Assembly (NCBI RefSeq): GCF_000017805.1
Contig: NC_009767.1
Span: 2,108,001-2,172,000, forward strand
Direction: 5' to 3'
DNA: 64,000 bases
Source of the DNA: Roseiflexus castenholzii DSM 13941
GTDB taxonomy: Bacteria > Chloroflexota > Chloroflexia > Chloroflexales > Roseiflexaceae
Every line of letters begins with the position of its first letter. Positions within the stretch are counted from its first letter, which is position 1. Of the stretch, positions 50,392-59,329 are shown in pieces. Under the pieces are notes generated by a model, which was given only the letters and a program-made list of their open reading frames with translations, was not told where the DNA came from and did no database searches. A program made the translations under genes and the position numbers.

Positions 50392-52434
50392 GCGACCGAC
50401 ACTGGCGAGCGCCTGCTTCCCCGATGGCGTCGCCAGGCGCAGACGCACCCATTCGACGCGAATCTCGCCGTCGTCACCCATCCCAACCGGATCGAACCGC
50501 AGGCGGGTGATTATGCCGTGCCATCCCGACGCTTCCCGGAGATCGATGACGTAGGTTACGGCTTCGGCTGTCTCTGCCAGTTGCCAGCGCACGGAATATT
50601 CCTCGGTCAACGCGCCATCGATTCCGGCATAGAAGAGTTGCGCGTCGCGGGCGCGCGTGCCGTTCGCCATCCGAATCTCGATGGCAGTCACCTCGCGCGC
50701 ATCGAGGTTCAAGAGCGGACTGAGCAGCGCCGGGTCGATGCCGGGACGGAAGCGCCATCCCCCATCAAGACGTTCACCCGCGACGTTAAACGCCTGCCAG
50801 CCCATCGCATCGCGCTCGAAGACCCATCCGCCCGCCAGCGCCGTTTCAGTTGCGGAAGGCAGCCGCCGGTAGGAGGGAAGCGGTTCGGCCAACGCAAGAT
50901 CGACCAGCGTTGCGTGATATGGCGCAAAGCATCCATCCACCTGCGCTTGCGCGATGCCGTGGCGGTTCAGCACCCGTGGCGGCGGATGGAGCGCTTCATC
51001 GGCGATCAGCACCGCCGCGCCGGCGCGTTGCGCCGTGGCAATCCGGCTGCGGATCGTCGCACAGGCGTCATCCCATGATCCGCCGCTGTCGAACAGCGCC
51101 TGGTTGAGCGACAGAAAGTTCTCGCGGCGCTCATAGTAGGGCAGGTAGAGTTCCTGCAATCCATCAGGAACAATCAACAGATCGGCCGGTGTGCTGCGCG
51201 CTGCCAGTTCACGCGCAATCAGGCGTTGCAGGTCAGTTGACGGATCGCCACGCCGGACGATAGAACCATAATTGCCCCACGCAATGACTCCAACAATTGC
51301 CAGGGATGTCCAGACCGGTGCGCTCCACCAGCGCGCCCGCGCGAGCGCTGCGGCAAACACCAGGCATGCCGGCGGCAGACTGGCGATCCAGAACTCGATA
51401 TTATCCGGTTCCCACCAGGCGAAAAATGCGCCATACGTTGCGAGCCAGGCGATCAGCGGCGTGAGCGCGACCCGGTTTCCCTGTGCATCATCCTGCTCGC
51501 CGGTCGGGATTTGGGAATGCCTGCCCCACGCCCACGCCACGACCCCGCCGAGCGCCAGGTAGAACCAGCCGCCCCCTGGTTGCGCCAGCGTGTCGCTCAG
51601 ACCGGCGCCGAGATCGGCAATCGTTGCAACCGTCAGCGGACCGCCCCACCATCCGGTGCGCGCATACTCCGTGAGCCATGCCAGCATCTCCGCAGGCGCG
51701 CGAAAATTGCTGACGACCAGCATGGCGTAGAGGTAGGGCATCGCCACGATCAATGCCAGCGCGACTGCATACCCGCTCCAGCGACCGACGGCCGCGCGCG
51801 CACTGCCAGGTTTCCAGGCAGTGCGCAGGTCGGACAGGGCGCTCAATACAATCGGCGCACAGAGCAACACATTCGTCTGATGGAACAGCACCGCGCCACC
51901 CTGTGCAATACCCAACGCCAGGCAGCGGCGCGCCGTCCAGGGTGTTGGGCGGGTCATCAACGCCAGACAGACGATCAGAAAGAACGTCGCAAGCGTATAG
52001 ACCTCGATCTCGATAGCGTAGTACCAGTAGGCATACGCCACACCCAACAACAACGTCGCCGGCAGCGCCACATCATCGCGTCCGGTTGCCGCGCATACGG
52101 TCAGATAGAAGAGCGCCGCTCCCAACGCTCCTGCAACAGCATTCACCAGTTGCATCGGCAACGCGGCGCCGTTATCGTATCCCAGGGCGCGGCTCAACGT
52201 CAGCATCAACGAACCGAGCGGACCATACGCCAGATGGTGCGGGTGGAACAACTCCGTCCATGGCTTGCGTTCGACGCTCGTCACATACGACAACGCATCG
52301 AACGTATGCACCCGCGTGAGAGTCGGCAGGTAGAGGAGCAGCAGCGCGGTGAAGATTGCGGCGGCTATCAGGCGGTTGCGGCGTAGATGAGCGAAAACCA
52401 TGCGGATAGAGCGATCAACCAGATGTTGCACCAT
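50350..52434 (-). CDS. Multi-spanning membrane glycosyltransferase-like protein, 3' end altered by the insertion sequence
   Basis: 694 residues with about ten membrane segments. The start LIAAAIFTALLLLYLPTLTRVHTFDALSYVTSVE places an acidic loop after the first helix as in PMT/ArnT-like and DUF2723 proteins. The C-terminal third (from about residue 540) looks like a beta-sandwich (EITAIEIRMANGT-like stretch, WHGIITRLRFDPVGMGDDGEIRVEWVRL). Codons for the last 13 residues (LSSTLSICAAHAA) come from the IS end, starting exactly at a codon boundary after SVGR. As the predicted fold appears complete just before this point, function may survive. ATG 52434 is assumed; ATG 52404 is possible. Confidence 0.8.
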   Translation of the reverse strand: MVQHLVDRSIRMVFAHLRRNRLIAAAIFTALLLLYLPTLTRVHTFDALSYVTSVERKPWTELFHPHHLAYGPLGSLMLTLSRALGYDNGAALPMQLVNAVAGALGAALFYLTVCAATGRDDVALPATLLLGVAYAYWYYAIEIEVYTLATFFLIVCLALMTRPTPWTARRCLALGIAQGGAVLFHQTNVLLCAPIVLSALSDLRTAWKPGSARAAVGRWSGYAVALALIVAMPYLYAMLVVSNFRAPAEMLAWLTEYARTGWWGGPLTVATIADLGAGLSDTLAQPGGGWFYLALGGVVAWAWGRHSQIPTGEQDDAQGNRVALTPLIAWLATYGAFFAWWEPDNIEFWIASLPPACLVFAAALARARWWSAPVWTSLAIVGVIAWGNYGSIVRRGDPSTDLQRLIARELAARSTPADLLIVPDGLQELYLPYYERRENFLSLNQALFDSGGSWDDACATIRSRIATAQRAGAAVLIADEALHPPPRVLNRHGIAQAQVDGCFAPYHATLVDLALAEPLPSYRRLPSATETALAGGWVFERDAMGWQAFNVAGERLDGGWRFRPGIDPALLSPLLNLDAREVTAIEIRMANGTRARDAQLFYAGIDGALTEEYSVRWQLAETAEAVTYVIDLREASGWHGIITRLRFDPVGMGDDGEIRVEWVRLRLATPSGKQALASVGRLSSTLSICAAHAA

Positions 52435-52437
52435 CAC

Positions 52438-52734
52438 TGTCCGTATTGACCATCGCGCGGCTGATGTGGACTGAGCCTTTCGAAGCCAACGTCAACCACT
52501 CCACGTCCTTGATGTCCAGGTTTTAGTTGATCGCTTGTCATGGCGTGCCGCCGCCGCCACTGCCCGCTCTCGCCGTGCTAGAGAGAGTGGGGGCAAGGGC
52601 GAAAAAATGCGTCGGAAACGGTCAGTACGGGCGAGATCGCTAAGGCAGCCTGTCCAGACAAGTTCATCGGATAGGTGAAGGCATTGCCTTTGCCTGCCCA
52701 TCCACATGTCACGTGGCTATTTTCGGAAGAGGCG
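52438..52734. other. Gene-free stretch before the Tad cluster
   Basis: About 300 bp with no credible gene. A weak inverted repeat (CCCGCTCTC near 52562 against GAGAGAGTGGGG) resembles the CT/GA-rich hairpins near 1035 and 21994. Nothing else is apparent. Confidence 0.4.
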
Positions 52735-53118
52735 CTAAATACCCGGCGTCACCCGCAGTTTATCACCCACTTCAGTGCCGCTGGCGCGGATAGCGCCGAC
52801 GGGCAGTTCGACGACATAGTGCCCGCGCCAGGGCGCCACGCCGGCGAACGGATGCCACGGCGGCAACGCCTCACGCACACCGATCACGCGGTGCTGCCGG
52901 TCCACGAACAGCACATCGATCGGAATACGCATAAAGAACATGTGGATGCTCGACTCAGGGACCAGGATCAGACCATATCCGGCGGGCAGGTTGGTGCGTC
53001 CCATCAACCCGCGTCCACGCGCGAGCAGCGACCGCGCCACCTCAGCGCGGTCGGCAATCACCGTGCCACGGGTGAGATTCTCGATCACGGTGAGCGATGC
53101 AACCGATGGCGTGCTCAT
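52735..53118 (-). CDS. DUF192 domain protein
   Basis: 127 residues. The DUF192 core includes AEVARSLLARGRGLMGRTNLPAGYGLILVPESSIHMFFMRIPIDVLFVD and GVAPWRGHYVVELPVGAI, i.e. the RxxGLMxR and HMFFMRxPID motifs. Function is not established. Its start overlaps the tadC stop by four bases, so it is made with the pilus genes. Confidence 0.88.
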   Translation of the reverse strand: MSTPSVASLTVIENLTRGTVIADRAEVARSLLARGRGLMGRTNLPAGYGLILVPESSIHMFFMRIPIDVLFVDRQHRVIGVREALPPWHPFAGVAPWRGHYVVELPVGAIRASGTEVGDKLRVTPGI

Positions 53119-54050
53119 CCCCCCAATCCGCCGAGCGACTTCATAATCCGGGGCACCGCCGGACCGAGAATCACAATGAACAGCGCCGGAAAGATCAGGA
53201 AGACCATGGGGAAGAGCATCTTGATCGGCGCCTTATGCGCTTCCTCCTCGGCGCGCTGGCGGCGTCGAATCCGCATCTGGTCCGACTGAATGCGCAAAAT
53301 GCGACCGATGGACACACCGAGCTGTTCCGCCTGAATCACCGCGCCAATAAAGGTCTGCACATCATCGACGCCACAGCGGTCGATCATATCCTTCATCGCA
53401 TCGCGGCGGGGGCGGCCGAGCCGCGTATCGCTGAGCACGCGCTTGAACTCCTTGGAGAGCGGGTCTTCCCATTTTTCGGTCAGACGTTGCATTGCCTGAT
53501 CAAACGACAGACCTGCTTCGACGCAGATGCACAGCAGGTCGAGCGCATCGGGGAGCGCCTTGATAATCGCCTTTTTGCGCTTCTTGATCTGCTGCCCAAG
53601 CCAGATGCCCGGCAGCAGATACCCCATCACTCCGCCGATGGCGGTATACATCAGCGCCTGCGACATCTCCATACCCTGGAGGAAAGTGACCGCGCCAACC
53701 ACCAGAAACAGGATGACAGCCAGCGCCAGGCGGATGCCGCTGAACTGAATGGGAGTCAGGTTGCCGGGGTTGCCCGCCTGCGCCAAGCTGATGCGCAGGC
53801 GCTCGGCGCTCTGTTTGGGACCATACTCACCGAGTTTTGCCAGAATGCTCTTCGTCAGCGGCACGAGCACACGCTGGCTGAACGGTTGTTGCAGTTCCAT
53901 TTCTTCGAGCGTCATGGTCCGCTCGGTAAACTGGCTCAACCGGTCGCTAATCGCGTCCGGCTGCGACGAACGCCGCATGCCAAATACAATCAGCCCGACG
54001 CCGAGCAGCATCAGCGCGCCAAATCCGATCATCGGCAACATGCTCATCAT
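53115..54050 (-). CDS. tadC: Tad pilus inner-membrane protein TadC (type II secretion F domain)
   Basis: 311 residues. Three to four membrane segments (MIGFGALMLLGVGLIVFGM, RLALAVILFLVVGAVTF, YTAIGGVMGYLLPGIWLG, MLFPMVFLIFPALFIVILGPA) surround a cytoplasmic T2SSF domain (LPDALDLLCICVEAGLSFDQAMQRL, GRPRRDAMKDMIDRC). AGGGGG before ATG 54050. It forms the platform with TadB. Confidence 0.9.
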   Translation of the reverse strand: MMSMLPMIGFGALMLLGVGLIVFGMRRSSQPDAISDRLSQFTERTMTLEEMELQQPFSQRVLVPLTKSILAKLGEYGPKQSAERLRISLAQAGNPGNLTPIQFSGIRLALAVILFLVVGAVTFLQGMEMSQALMYTAIGGVMGYLLPGIWLGQQIKKRKKAIIKALPDALDLLCICVEAGLSFDQAMQRLTEKWEDPLSKEFKRVLSDTRLGRPRRDAMKDMIDRCGVDDVQTFIGAVIQAEQLGVSIGRILRIQSDQMRIRRRQRAEEEAHKAPIKMLFPMVFLIFPALFIVILGPAVPRIMKSLGGLGG

Positions 54051-54063
54051 ACGCGCCCCCTTC

Positions 54064-55047
54064 TCACACCTCGATATCGACAATCTTCATAATCGCAAAG
54101 AAACCGATCACAATCATCACAATCCCGGCGACCGGCAGGCAGCACCAGTGTTCAGGCGGCATGCCAAACGAAAACATGGGCGACATATAGTTCGGGTTGA
54201 TCACCGTGATGAAAATCGCCAGACCGATTGGCAAGCCGGTGATGACATATGCCGAAATGCGCCCCTGCGCCGTCAACACTGCAATTTCGCCTTTGATGCG
54301 AATTCGTTCGCGGATGGTATGTCCAATCGTGTCGAGGATTTGCGCCAGGTTACCGCCAGACTCCATCTGGATTTTGACCGCCGTGATCAACAGATCGAGG
54401 TCTTCCGACGGCACGCGCTTGAGCAGATTATCGAGCGCATCTTCGGTGCGCAACCCCAAACCGACCTCCTGGACTACGCGCCGGTACTCCGAAGCGGTCG
54501 GTTCCGGCGCTTCACGGCTGACCAGTTCCATCGACTGAAGCAGACTATACCCCGACCGCAGTGAATTCGCCAGCATATTGATCGTATCGCCGAGTTGGGC
54601 ATTAAATTTCGTGACCCGCTGTTTAGCGGCATACCCGACGTAGAGATCGGGAAAGAACGAGAAAAGCGCAAAACCGACGATTCCGGACAGCAGTTGCGCC
54701 TCCCAACTGGCGCGCCCGATGAATGCCCCAACCGCAGCGCCGACGGCGGCAGCAAGAAGTTTGATGGCATAGAACTCTGTCACCGTCAATTTCAGGTCGG
54801 CGCGCGCCAGGTTGCGCTGCGTCTCGCTGCCGCGCTTGCCGCGCGCCACGACCTTATCGATCTCGCGCAACTGATCCTTGGCGGAGCGCTGAAGTTGATC
54901 GGTGCGTCGCCCGGCAAACTGGGTCAGACGTTCCTCATAACTGGCATTACCGGCGCTGCGGCGCGCCAACAGCGCAAAGACCGCCAGAATAACCACGAAA
55001 ATGGCGGCAGGCGCAATGAATCGGGTCAGGTCCGCAGAGATCGGCAT
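54064..55047 (-). CDS. tadB: Tad pilus inner-membrane protein TadB (type II secretion F domain)
   Basis: 327 residues. N-terminal anchor FIAPAAIFVVILAVFALLARR, T2SSF domain LGDTINMLANSLRSGYSLLQSMELVSREAPEPTASEYRRVVQEVGLG, C-terminal helices ISAYVITGLPIGLAIFITVI and VAGIVMIVIGFFAIMKIV. AAGGAA precedes ATG 55047. 144 bp separate it from cpaF; that gap shows nothing obvious. tadC follows after 13 bp. Confidence 0.9.
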   Translation of the reverse strand: MPISADLTRFIAPAAIFVVILAVFALLARRSAGNASYEERLTQFAGRRTDQLQRSAKDQLREIDKVVARGKRGSETQRNLARADLKLTVTEFYAIKLLAAAVGAAVGAFIGRASWEAQLLSGIVGFALFSFFPDLYVGYAAKQRVTKFNAQLGDTINMLANSLRSGYSLLQSMELVSREAPEPTASEYRRVVQEVGLGLRTEDALDNLLKRVPSEDLDLLITAVKIQMESGGNLAQILDTIGHTIRERIRIKGEIAVLTAQGRISAYVITGLPIGLAIFITVINPNYMSPMFSFGMPPEHWCCLPVAGIVMIVIGFFAIMKIVDIEV

Positions 55048-55191
55048 ACAGAGGGTTCCTTTCCAGCGCTGTGCAGGCAGAGTGTTGCCCGGAGCGCACA
55101 TGCGCAGCATGTCTCTGTGGCATTTGGCTGGGTCGGCTATTGGGCTGGCGCGGGCGTTCGCTCGCACGTGCGCCCTTGCATGTCCAGCGCA

Positions 55192-56589
55192 CTAGAAGAA
55201 CGATCCGCTGCTGTAGCCAAAAATATTTGGCGGCAGATAAATATTGCGTTCCTCGAAACGGTCGATAAATCGCGGGCGGATGCCGGTCGGCTTCAGTTGA
55301 CCGATGATCTTGCCGCGCTCATCGATCCCCTGCTGCTCGAACACAAAAATGTCCGACAGCACGACAACATCGCCCTCCATGCCTTGCACTTCGGTAATGT
55401 AGATCACCTTGCGCGATCCATCTTTCAGGCGCGCCAGTTGAACGATCAAATTCACCGCCGACGCAATCTGCTCACGGATAGCGCGCACCGGCAGGTCCAT
55501 ACCGGCCATCAGGCACATCGTTTCGATACGCGCAATCGCGTCGCGTGGCGAGTTCGCGTGCAGCGTGGTCATCGACCCGTCGTGACCGGTATTCATCGCC
55601 TGGAGCATTTCCAGCGCCTCACCGCCGCGACACTCGCCGACGACGATGCGTTCCGGGCGCATACGCAGGGTATTGATCACCAGATCGCGAATGCTGATCT
55701 CGCCCTTGCCCTCGACATTTGGCGGACGCGACTCGAGCGGCACGACGTGCTCCTGGCGCAACTGCAATTCTGCGGCATTCTCGACCGTGATAATGCGTTC
55801 ATCGTCGGGAATGAACGACGAGAGCACATTGAGCATGGTCGTCTTGCCCGAACCGGTGCCGCCGGAAACCACGATATTGAGCGATGCGCGGACGCATGCC
55901 GACAGAAACTCCGCCATTTCGCGGGTCAGCGAGCCGAAGCGAATCAGGTCTTCAATCGTAATGCCTTCCTTGCGAAACTTCCGAATACTGATCGTTGGTC
56001 CACAGAGCGCAATCGGGCGGATCACCGCATTCACACGGCTGCCATCCGGGAGGCGCGCATCGACCATTGGCGAAGACTCATCGATCCGGCGACCAAGCGG
56101 AGCGACGATCCGGTCGATGACTCGCAGGACGTGCTGTTCATCGACGAACGTGACGTCGCTCAACTGAATCTTGCCGCGCTTTTCGACATAGACCTTCCTG
56201 GGACCATTGACCATAATCTCGGAAATCTCCGGATCGTTGAGCAATTCCTGGAGCGGTCCGAAGCCGAGAATATCGGCAGCAATCGACTCGAACAGGCGCG
56301 CGCGCTCCGACCGCGACAGAACAATATTTTCGCTGTCAAGGATCGTATTGAAAATCTCCTCGACCTGCTGCCGCACTCTGGCGACGTTGGAAAGGTCGAG
56401 GCGCGGGTCGAGTTCATTGATCAGGCGCTGCTGAACGCGCTGCCGCAGTTCGATGATGCTATTCTCTTCCTCACGGCGCGGGGCGACCGGAGCGCCAGGA
56501 CGAGCCGCCGCTGCGCCGCCGACGGCCGGTGTGTTCGGAAGTTGTCCGGTTGCGCCGGGAGTTCCACCGATGCGTTTCAAGAGCGACAT
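55192..56589 (-). CDS. cpaF: Tad pilus assembly ATPase CpaF/TadA
   Basis: 465 residues. Type II/IV secretion ATPase with Walker A GGTGSGKTTMLNVL near residue 240, ASP box EERIITVENAAELQL-like segment (DDERIITVENAAELQLRQEH), Walker B IVVGECRGGEALEMLQAMNTGHDGSMTTLHANS with the His box. The N-terminal region (LRQRVQQRLINELDPRLDL) is typical of CpaF. It powers Flp pilus extension. GGGAG precedes the ATG. Confidence 0.96.
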   Translation of the reverse strand: MSLLKRIGGTPGATGQLPNTPAVGGAAAARPGAPVAPRREEENSIIELRQRVQQRLINELDPRLDLSNVARVRQQVEEIFNTILDSENIVLSRSERARLFESIAADILGFGPLQELLNDPEISEIMVNGPRKVYVEKRGKIQLSDVTFVDEQHVLRVIDRIVAPLGRRIDESSPMVDARLPDGSRVNAVIRPIALCGPTISIRKFRKEGITIEDLIRFGSLTREMAEFLSACVRASLNIVVSGGTGSGKTTMLNVLSSFIPDDERIITVENAAELQLRQEHVVPLESRPPNVEGKGEISIRDLVINTLRMRPERIVVGECRGGEALEMLQAMNTGHDGSMTTLHANSPRDAIARIETMCLMAGMDLPVRAIREQIASAVNLIVQLARLKDGSRKVIYITEVQGMEGDVVVLSDIFVFEQQGIDERGKIIGQLKPTGIRPRFIDRFEERNIYLPPNIFGYSSGSFF

Positions 56590-56615
56590 AGTACTGCTCC
56601 CTCACAGAGCGGCGG

Positions 56616-57908
56616 TCAGCGCCGCGCCAGTAATTTGCCAAACAGCCCTGATTTCTCGGGCGCTTTCTCGGTTTTCTTCGCCGTCGTGGCGGTTTGCGCC
56701 GCTAGCCCGCTGCTCAGCAGTTTCGCCAGCGCCACAATATCTTTTGCGGTGGGAAGGTCGCGCTTGGAAATGACCAGCGGCACTCCCTGATTGACCGCCA
56801 GCGTCATTTCGTGACCGGCGTTGGCAATTTGCAGCGCAACTTTGTGCTGAATATTCGCTTCGACATTCTCGACGCGCATACCGAGCCGATTATCGGCTTT
56901 GTTCAGCACCAGAACGATTTTTTCCTTGGGATACTCCAGCAGTTCTGCCACTTCGAGGAACAGTTTGATATTCTTGATGCACGGGATTTCGAGGGTCATC
57001 AGCGCCACGATCCGGTCGGACATATCGAGCGCCGCCAGCGCACGATCTTGAAACGATGCCTGTGTATCGACGATAACATAGTCGAACTCTTTCTTCATCA
57101 TCTCCAGAATCGCGCGCAGATGATCCGATGTGACCAGTTCGCCGGTCTGTGGATTGGGTGGCGCCAGCAGCACTTTCACCTGCGAGGCGTGGGTCGCCAT
57201 CACATCGTTGAGCAGGTCGCGGTCCAGTTCGCTGATACGATTGACCAGGTCGGCAATCGTTTTGGACGACACCAGGTTCAGGATCGCGCCGACATCCCCA
57301 AACGTCAGGTTGCCGTCGACAAGCGCGACTTTCTTGTTGGTCAGCAGGCGCAATGCGACTGCCAGATTGCAGGCAATTGACGATGTGCCTGTGCCGCCTT
57401 TCGGACTGAAGACCGCAATAACCTGTCCGTGTGCGCCTTCATCCTCACCCGATCCGCCTGCTCCCGGCGGCGCCGTCGTGATATAACGCCGCTGGGTGCT
57501 TGCCAGGCGATGGACGTGACGGATTGCACTGTAGAGTTCTTCAGCGCCGATGGGCTTGGGCAGGAATTCGCGCGCGCCGGCGAGCATAGCGCGGCGCAGG
57601 TAATCCTGCTCTCCCTGCACGCTCATCATGATGACTTGCGCTTCGGGCACCTGGCTCAACAGCGCCTCGGTCGCCGCGATCCCGTCCATGTCCGGCATGT
57701 TGATGTCCATCAATACGACGTCGGGACGGTGCTGTTTGGCGAGCGCCAGCGCTTCGCGCCCGGTCGATGCTTTGGCGACGACCTCGATATCTTTCTCGAA
57801 GAAGAGGAGTTTCTCGATGTTATCGCGTGTTTCGGCGATATCGTCAACGATCATCACCCGGATTTTTGCCGGACCTGCGGCGTCGGGGGTTCGCGGTCCT
57901 CCTGCCAT
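56616..57908 (-). CDS. cpaE: CpaE/TadZ-type ATPase with N-terminal receiver domain
   Basis: 430 residues. The receiver (16-135) keeps all phosphorylation residues: Asp22/Asp23, Asp68 (VVLMDINMPDMDG), Ser96 and Lys118 (FLPKPIG). After a linker, the MinD-like ATPase begins VIAVFSPKGGTGTSSIACNLAVALR; the P-loop lysine of KGGxGKT is Thr, as often in CpaE. VDGNLTFGDVGAILNL and YVIVDTQASFQDRALAALDMSD follow. It likely positions the pilus machine at a cell site, with phosphorylation as a possible switch. GAGGGAG precedes the ATG. Confidence 0.92.
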   Translation of the reverse strand: MAGGPRTPDAAGPAKIRVMIVDDIAETRDNIEKLLFFEKDIEVVAKASTGREALALAKQHRPDVVLMDINMPDMDGIAATEALLSQVPEAQVIMMSVQGEQDYLRRAMLAGAREFLPKPIGAEELYSAIRHVHRLASTQRRYITTAPPGAGGSGEDEGAHGQVIAVFSPKGGTGTSSIACNLAVALRLLTNKKVALVDGNLTFGDVGAILNLVSSKTIADLVNRISELDRDLLNDVMATHASQVKVLLAPPNPQTGELVTSDHLRAILEMMKKEFDYVIVDTQASFQDRALAALDMSDRIVALMTLEIPCIKNIKLFLEVAELLEYPKEKIVLVLNKADNRLGMRVENVEANIQHKVALQIANAGHEMTLAVNQGVPLVISKRDLPTAKDIVALAKLLSSGLAAQTATTAKKTEKAPEKSGLFGKLLARR

Positions 57909-58001
57909 GGCTCCCTCTCACTTGTAAGCGTTGCCTGTCGTGTTGCGTGCTACACCCGTTGCCCGGAGGTGGGGCGCACCCCCCGGCTGCTTATTTGTAT
58001 T

Positions 58002-58128
58002 ATACCAATGACCTGTGCACATCCGGCATGGTCACCCCGAGTAGCGCGAGGGGTCGTGCGCGACCTGCGCAGATTCCTCGCTGCGCGCGGAATGACACGC
58101 ATGCGGCATCGTCAAGCGTCATTGGTAT
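58002..58128 (-). mobile_element. MITE-like element copy F (127 bp, minimal)
   Basis: Perfect ends ATACCAATGAC (58002-58012) and GTCATTGGTAT (58118-58128), reversed orientation, one internal unit, and the left palindrome slightly altered (GTGCACATCCGGCATGGTCAC region). It separates cpaE from cpaB within the pilus gene cluster; the rest of the 254-bp gap holds nothing else. Confidence 0.9.
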
Positions 58129-58162
58129 TATACCCCGTTCTCTACCATGATGCAGTCGGTGT

Positions 58163-59173
58163 TTATGGCTGCGGGAACGACGTTGGCGTCGGGCGCGCCG
58201 GTCCCGGCGTGATTTCTTCCGGCGCCAGCGCCAGCGGTTGCAGCGGCTCGGGCAACGGCAACCCGTAGCGACTGGTCAGCAGGCGCAACGTGATGCCGGT
58301 CGTCTCCTCGATGTCGCCATCGTCGCGCCCGCGCAGTACCAGTGTAATCTGCGGCTTCGGGTCCTGCTGATCGAGCGTGAACTTGACGATTTCGGCTTCC
58401 TGGTCGGTCATTGCCAGCAGGAGAATCCACTGCGCCCCCGGCACATACGTATCGCCCTGTTGCTGGGCGCTCGATGGCGGCGGCGCCGGCTCCCCCTGCG
58501 CTCCGCCAGGCGTCGGCGTGCCGGTGTCCTGCGGAATGGCAGGCTTCAGGACACGCAGCACCTGCACGTTCTGCACCATGGTTTTCGTGACGCGATCCAC
58601 AAGGGTTTCTTCGATTGGCGTGACGACCAACTGCCCGGTCTCCGGGTCGGTGGTCAGCGATGGTCGAATGATCAATCGGCGGATTTCATAGGTCATCACC
58701 AGGTCCACCGAGTCACCCGGACGGATCTGATCGGCGACGCCGGTCAGGTTGCCGACTTCGAGCGGAAACACTTTGTTGCGCGGCGCGTCGATTGTGTCGG
58801 GAGGGGGCACCTGAAACGACAGCCCGGCGTCGGTCAGGTCGCGTGCGCGGATGATTTCCGTCGCGTTGAGCGCCCGCAGGGTCACTTTCGTCGTCAGTTC
58901 ACCGACGCTGGTGAAATACTGATCGGGCGCGGCGTTGTACTCCGGCTCGGGAATGTCGCGCAGCGTCAGCAATGTCTCGGTGTCGGTCAGCACCGTGTTC
59001 GCCGGAATATCGACACGCGCGGCGACGACTTTGCGGAGTGGCACCGGGGTCGGCTCCTGTGGCAGAGCGGTTGTCTCAGGCGCCGGCGGGGTCTGGAAAA
59101 AGAAGAAGAAGAGCAGCGCTGCAGCTGCGGCAATCACTACGCCGAGCAGCAGCAGGAGACCTCCTCGCCTCAT
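58163..59173 (-). CDS. cpaB: Tad pilus assembly protein CpaB/RcpC
   Basis: 336 residues. N-terminal membrane helix (GGLLLLLGVVIAAAAALLFFFF), SAF/ChapFlgA-like domain (RKVVAARVDIPANTVLTDTETLLTLRDIPE, then LRALNATEIIRARDLTD), RcpC domain (VFPLEVGNLTGVADQIRPGDSVDLVMTYEIRR, then VLRVLKPAIPQDTG) and a proline-rich C terminus. ATG 59173 is preferred over the upstream TTG. Belongs to the Flp pilus cluster. Confidence 0.88.
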   Translation of the reverse strand: MRRGGLLLLLGVVIAAAAALLFFFFFQTPPAPETTALPQEPTPVPLRKVVAARVDIPANTVLTDTETLLTLRDIPEPEYNAAPDQYFTSVGELTTKVTLRALNATEIIRARDLTDAGLSFQVPPPDTIDAPRNKVFPLEVGNLTGVADQIRPGDSVDLVMTYEIRRLIIRPSLTTDPETGQLVVTPIEETLVDRVTKTMVQNVQVLRVLKPAIPQDTGTPTPGGAQGEPAPPPSSAQQQGDTYVPGAQWILLLAMTDQEAEIVKFTLDQQDPKPQITLVLRGRDDGDIEETTGITLRLLTSRYGLPLPEPLQPLALAPEEITPGPARPTPTSFPQP

Positions 59174-59329
59174 GGGGGCGTGCCTTTCTTTCAGCAAGAC
59201 GATGCGGCCATAACCACTTGTAAGCGATTATAGCACACGAGATCAAGCCCTGATAAGTCTCGCAGTGCATCAATATCTTGACAGATCGAACGTTGAACGT
59301 TCCAGGCGAAACGTTCAACGTTCAACCAA

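Noticed and set aside
54595..56790. 731-residue antisense frame over tadB/cpaF
   Set aside because: It lies opposite strongly recognisable genes and its composition (Arg/His-rich, no family) is that of a GC-rich shadow frame.
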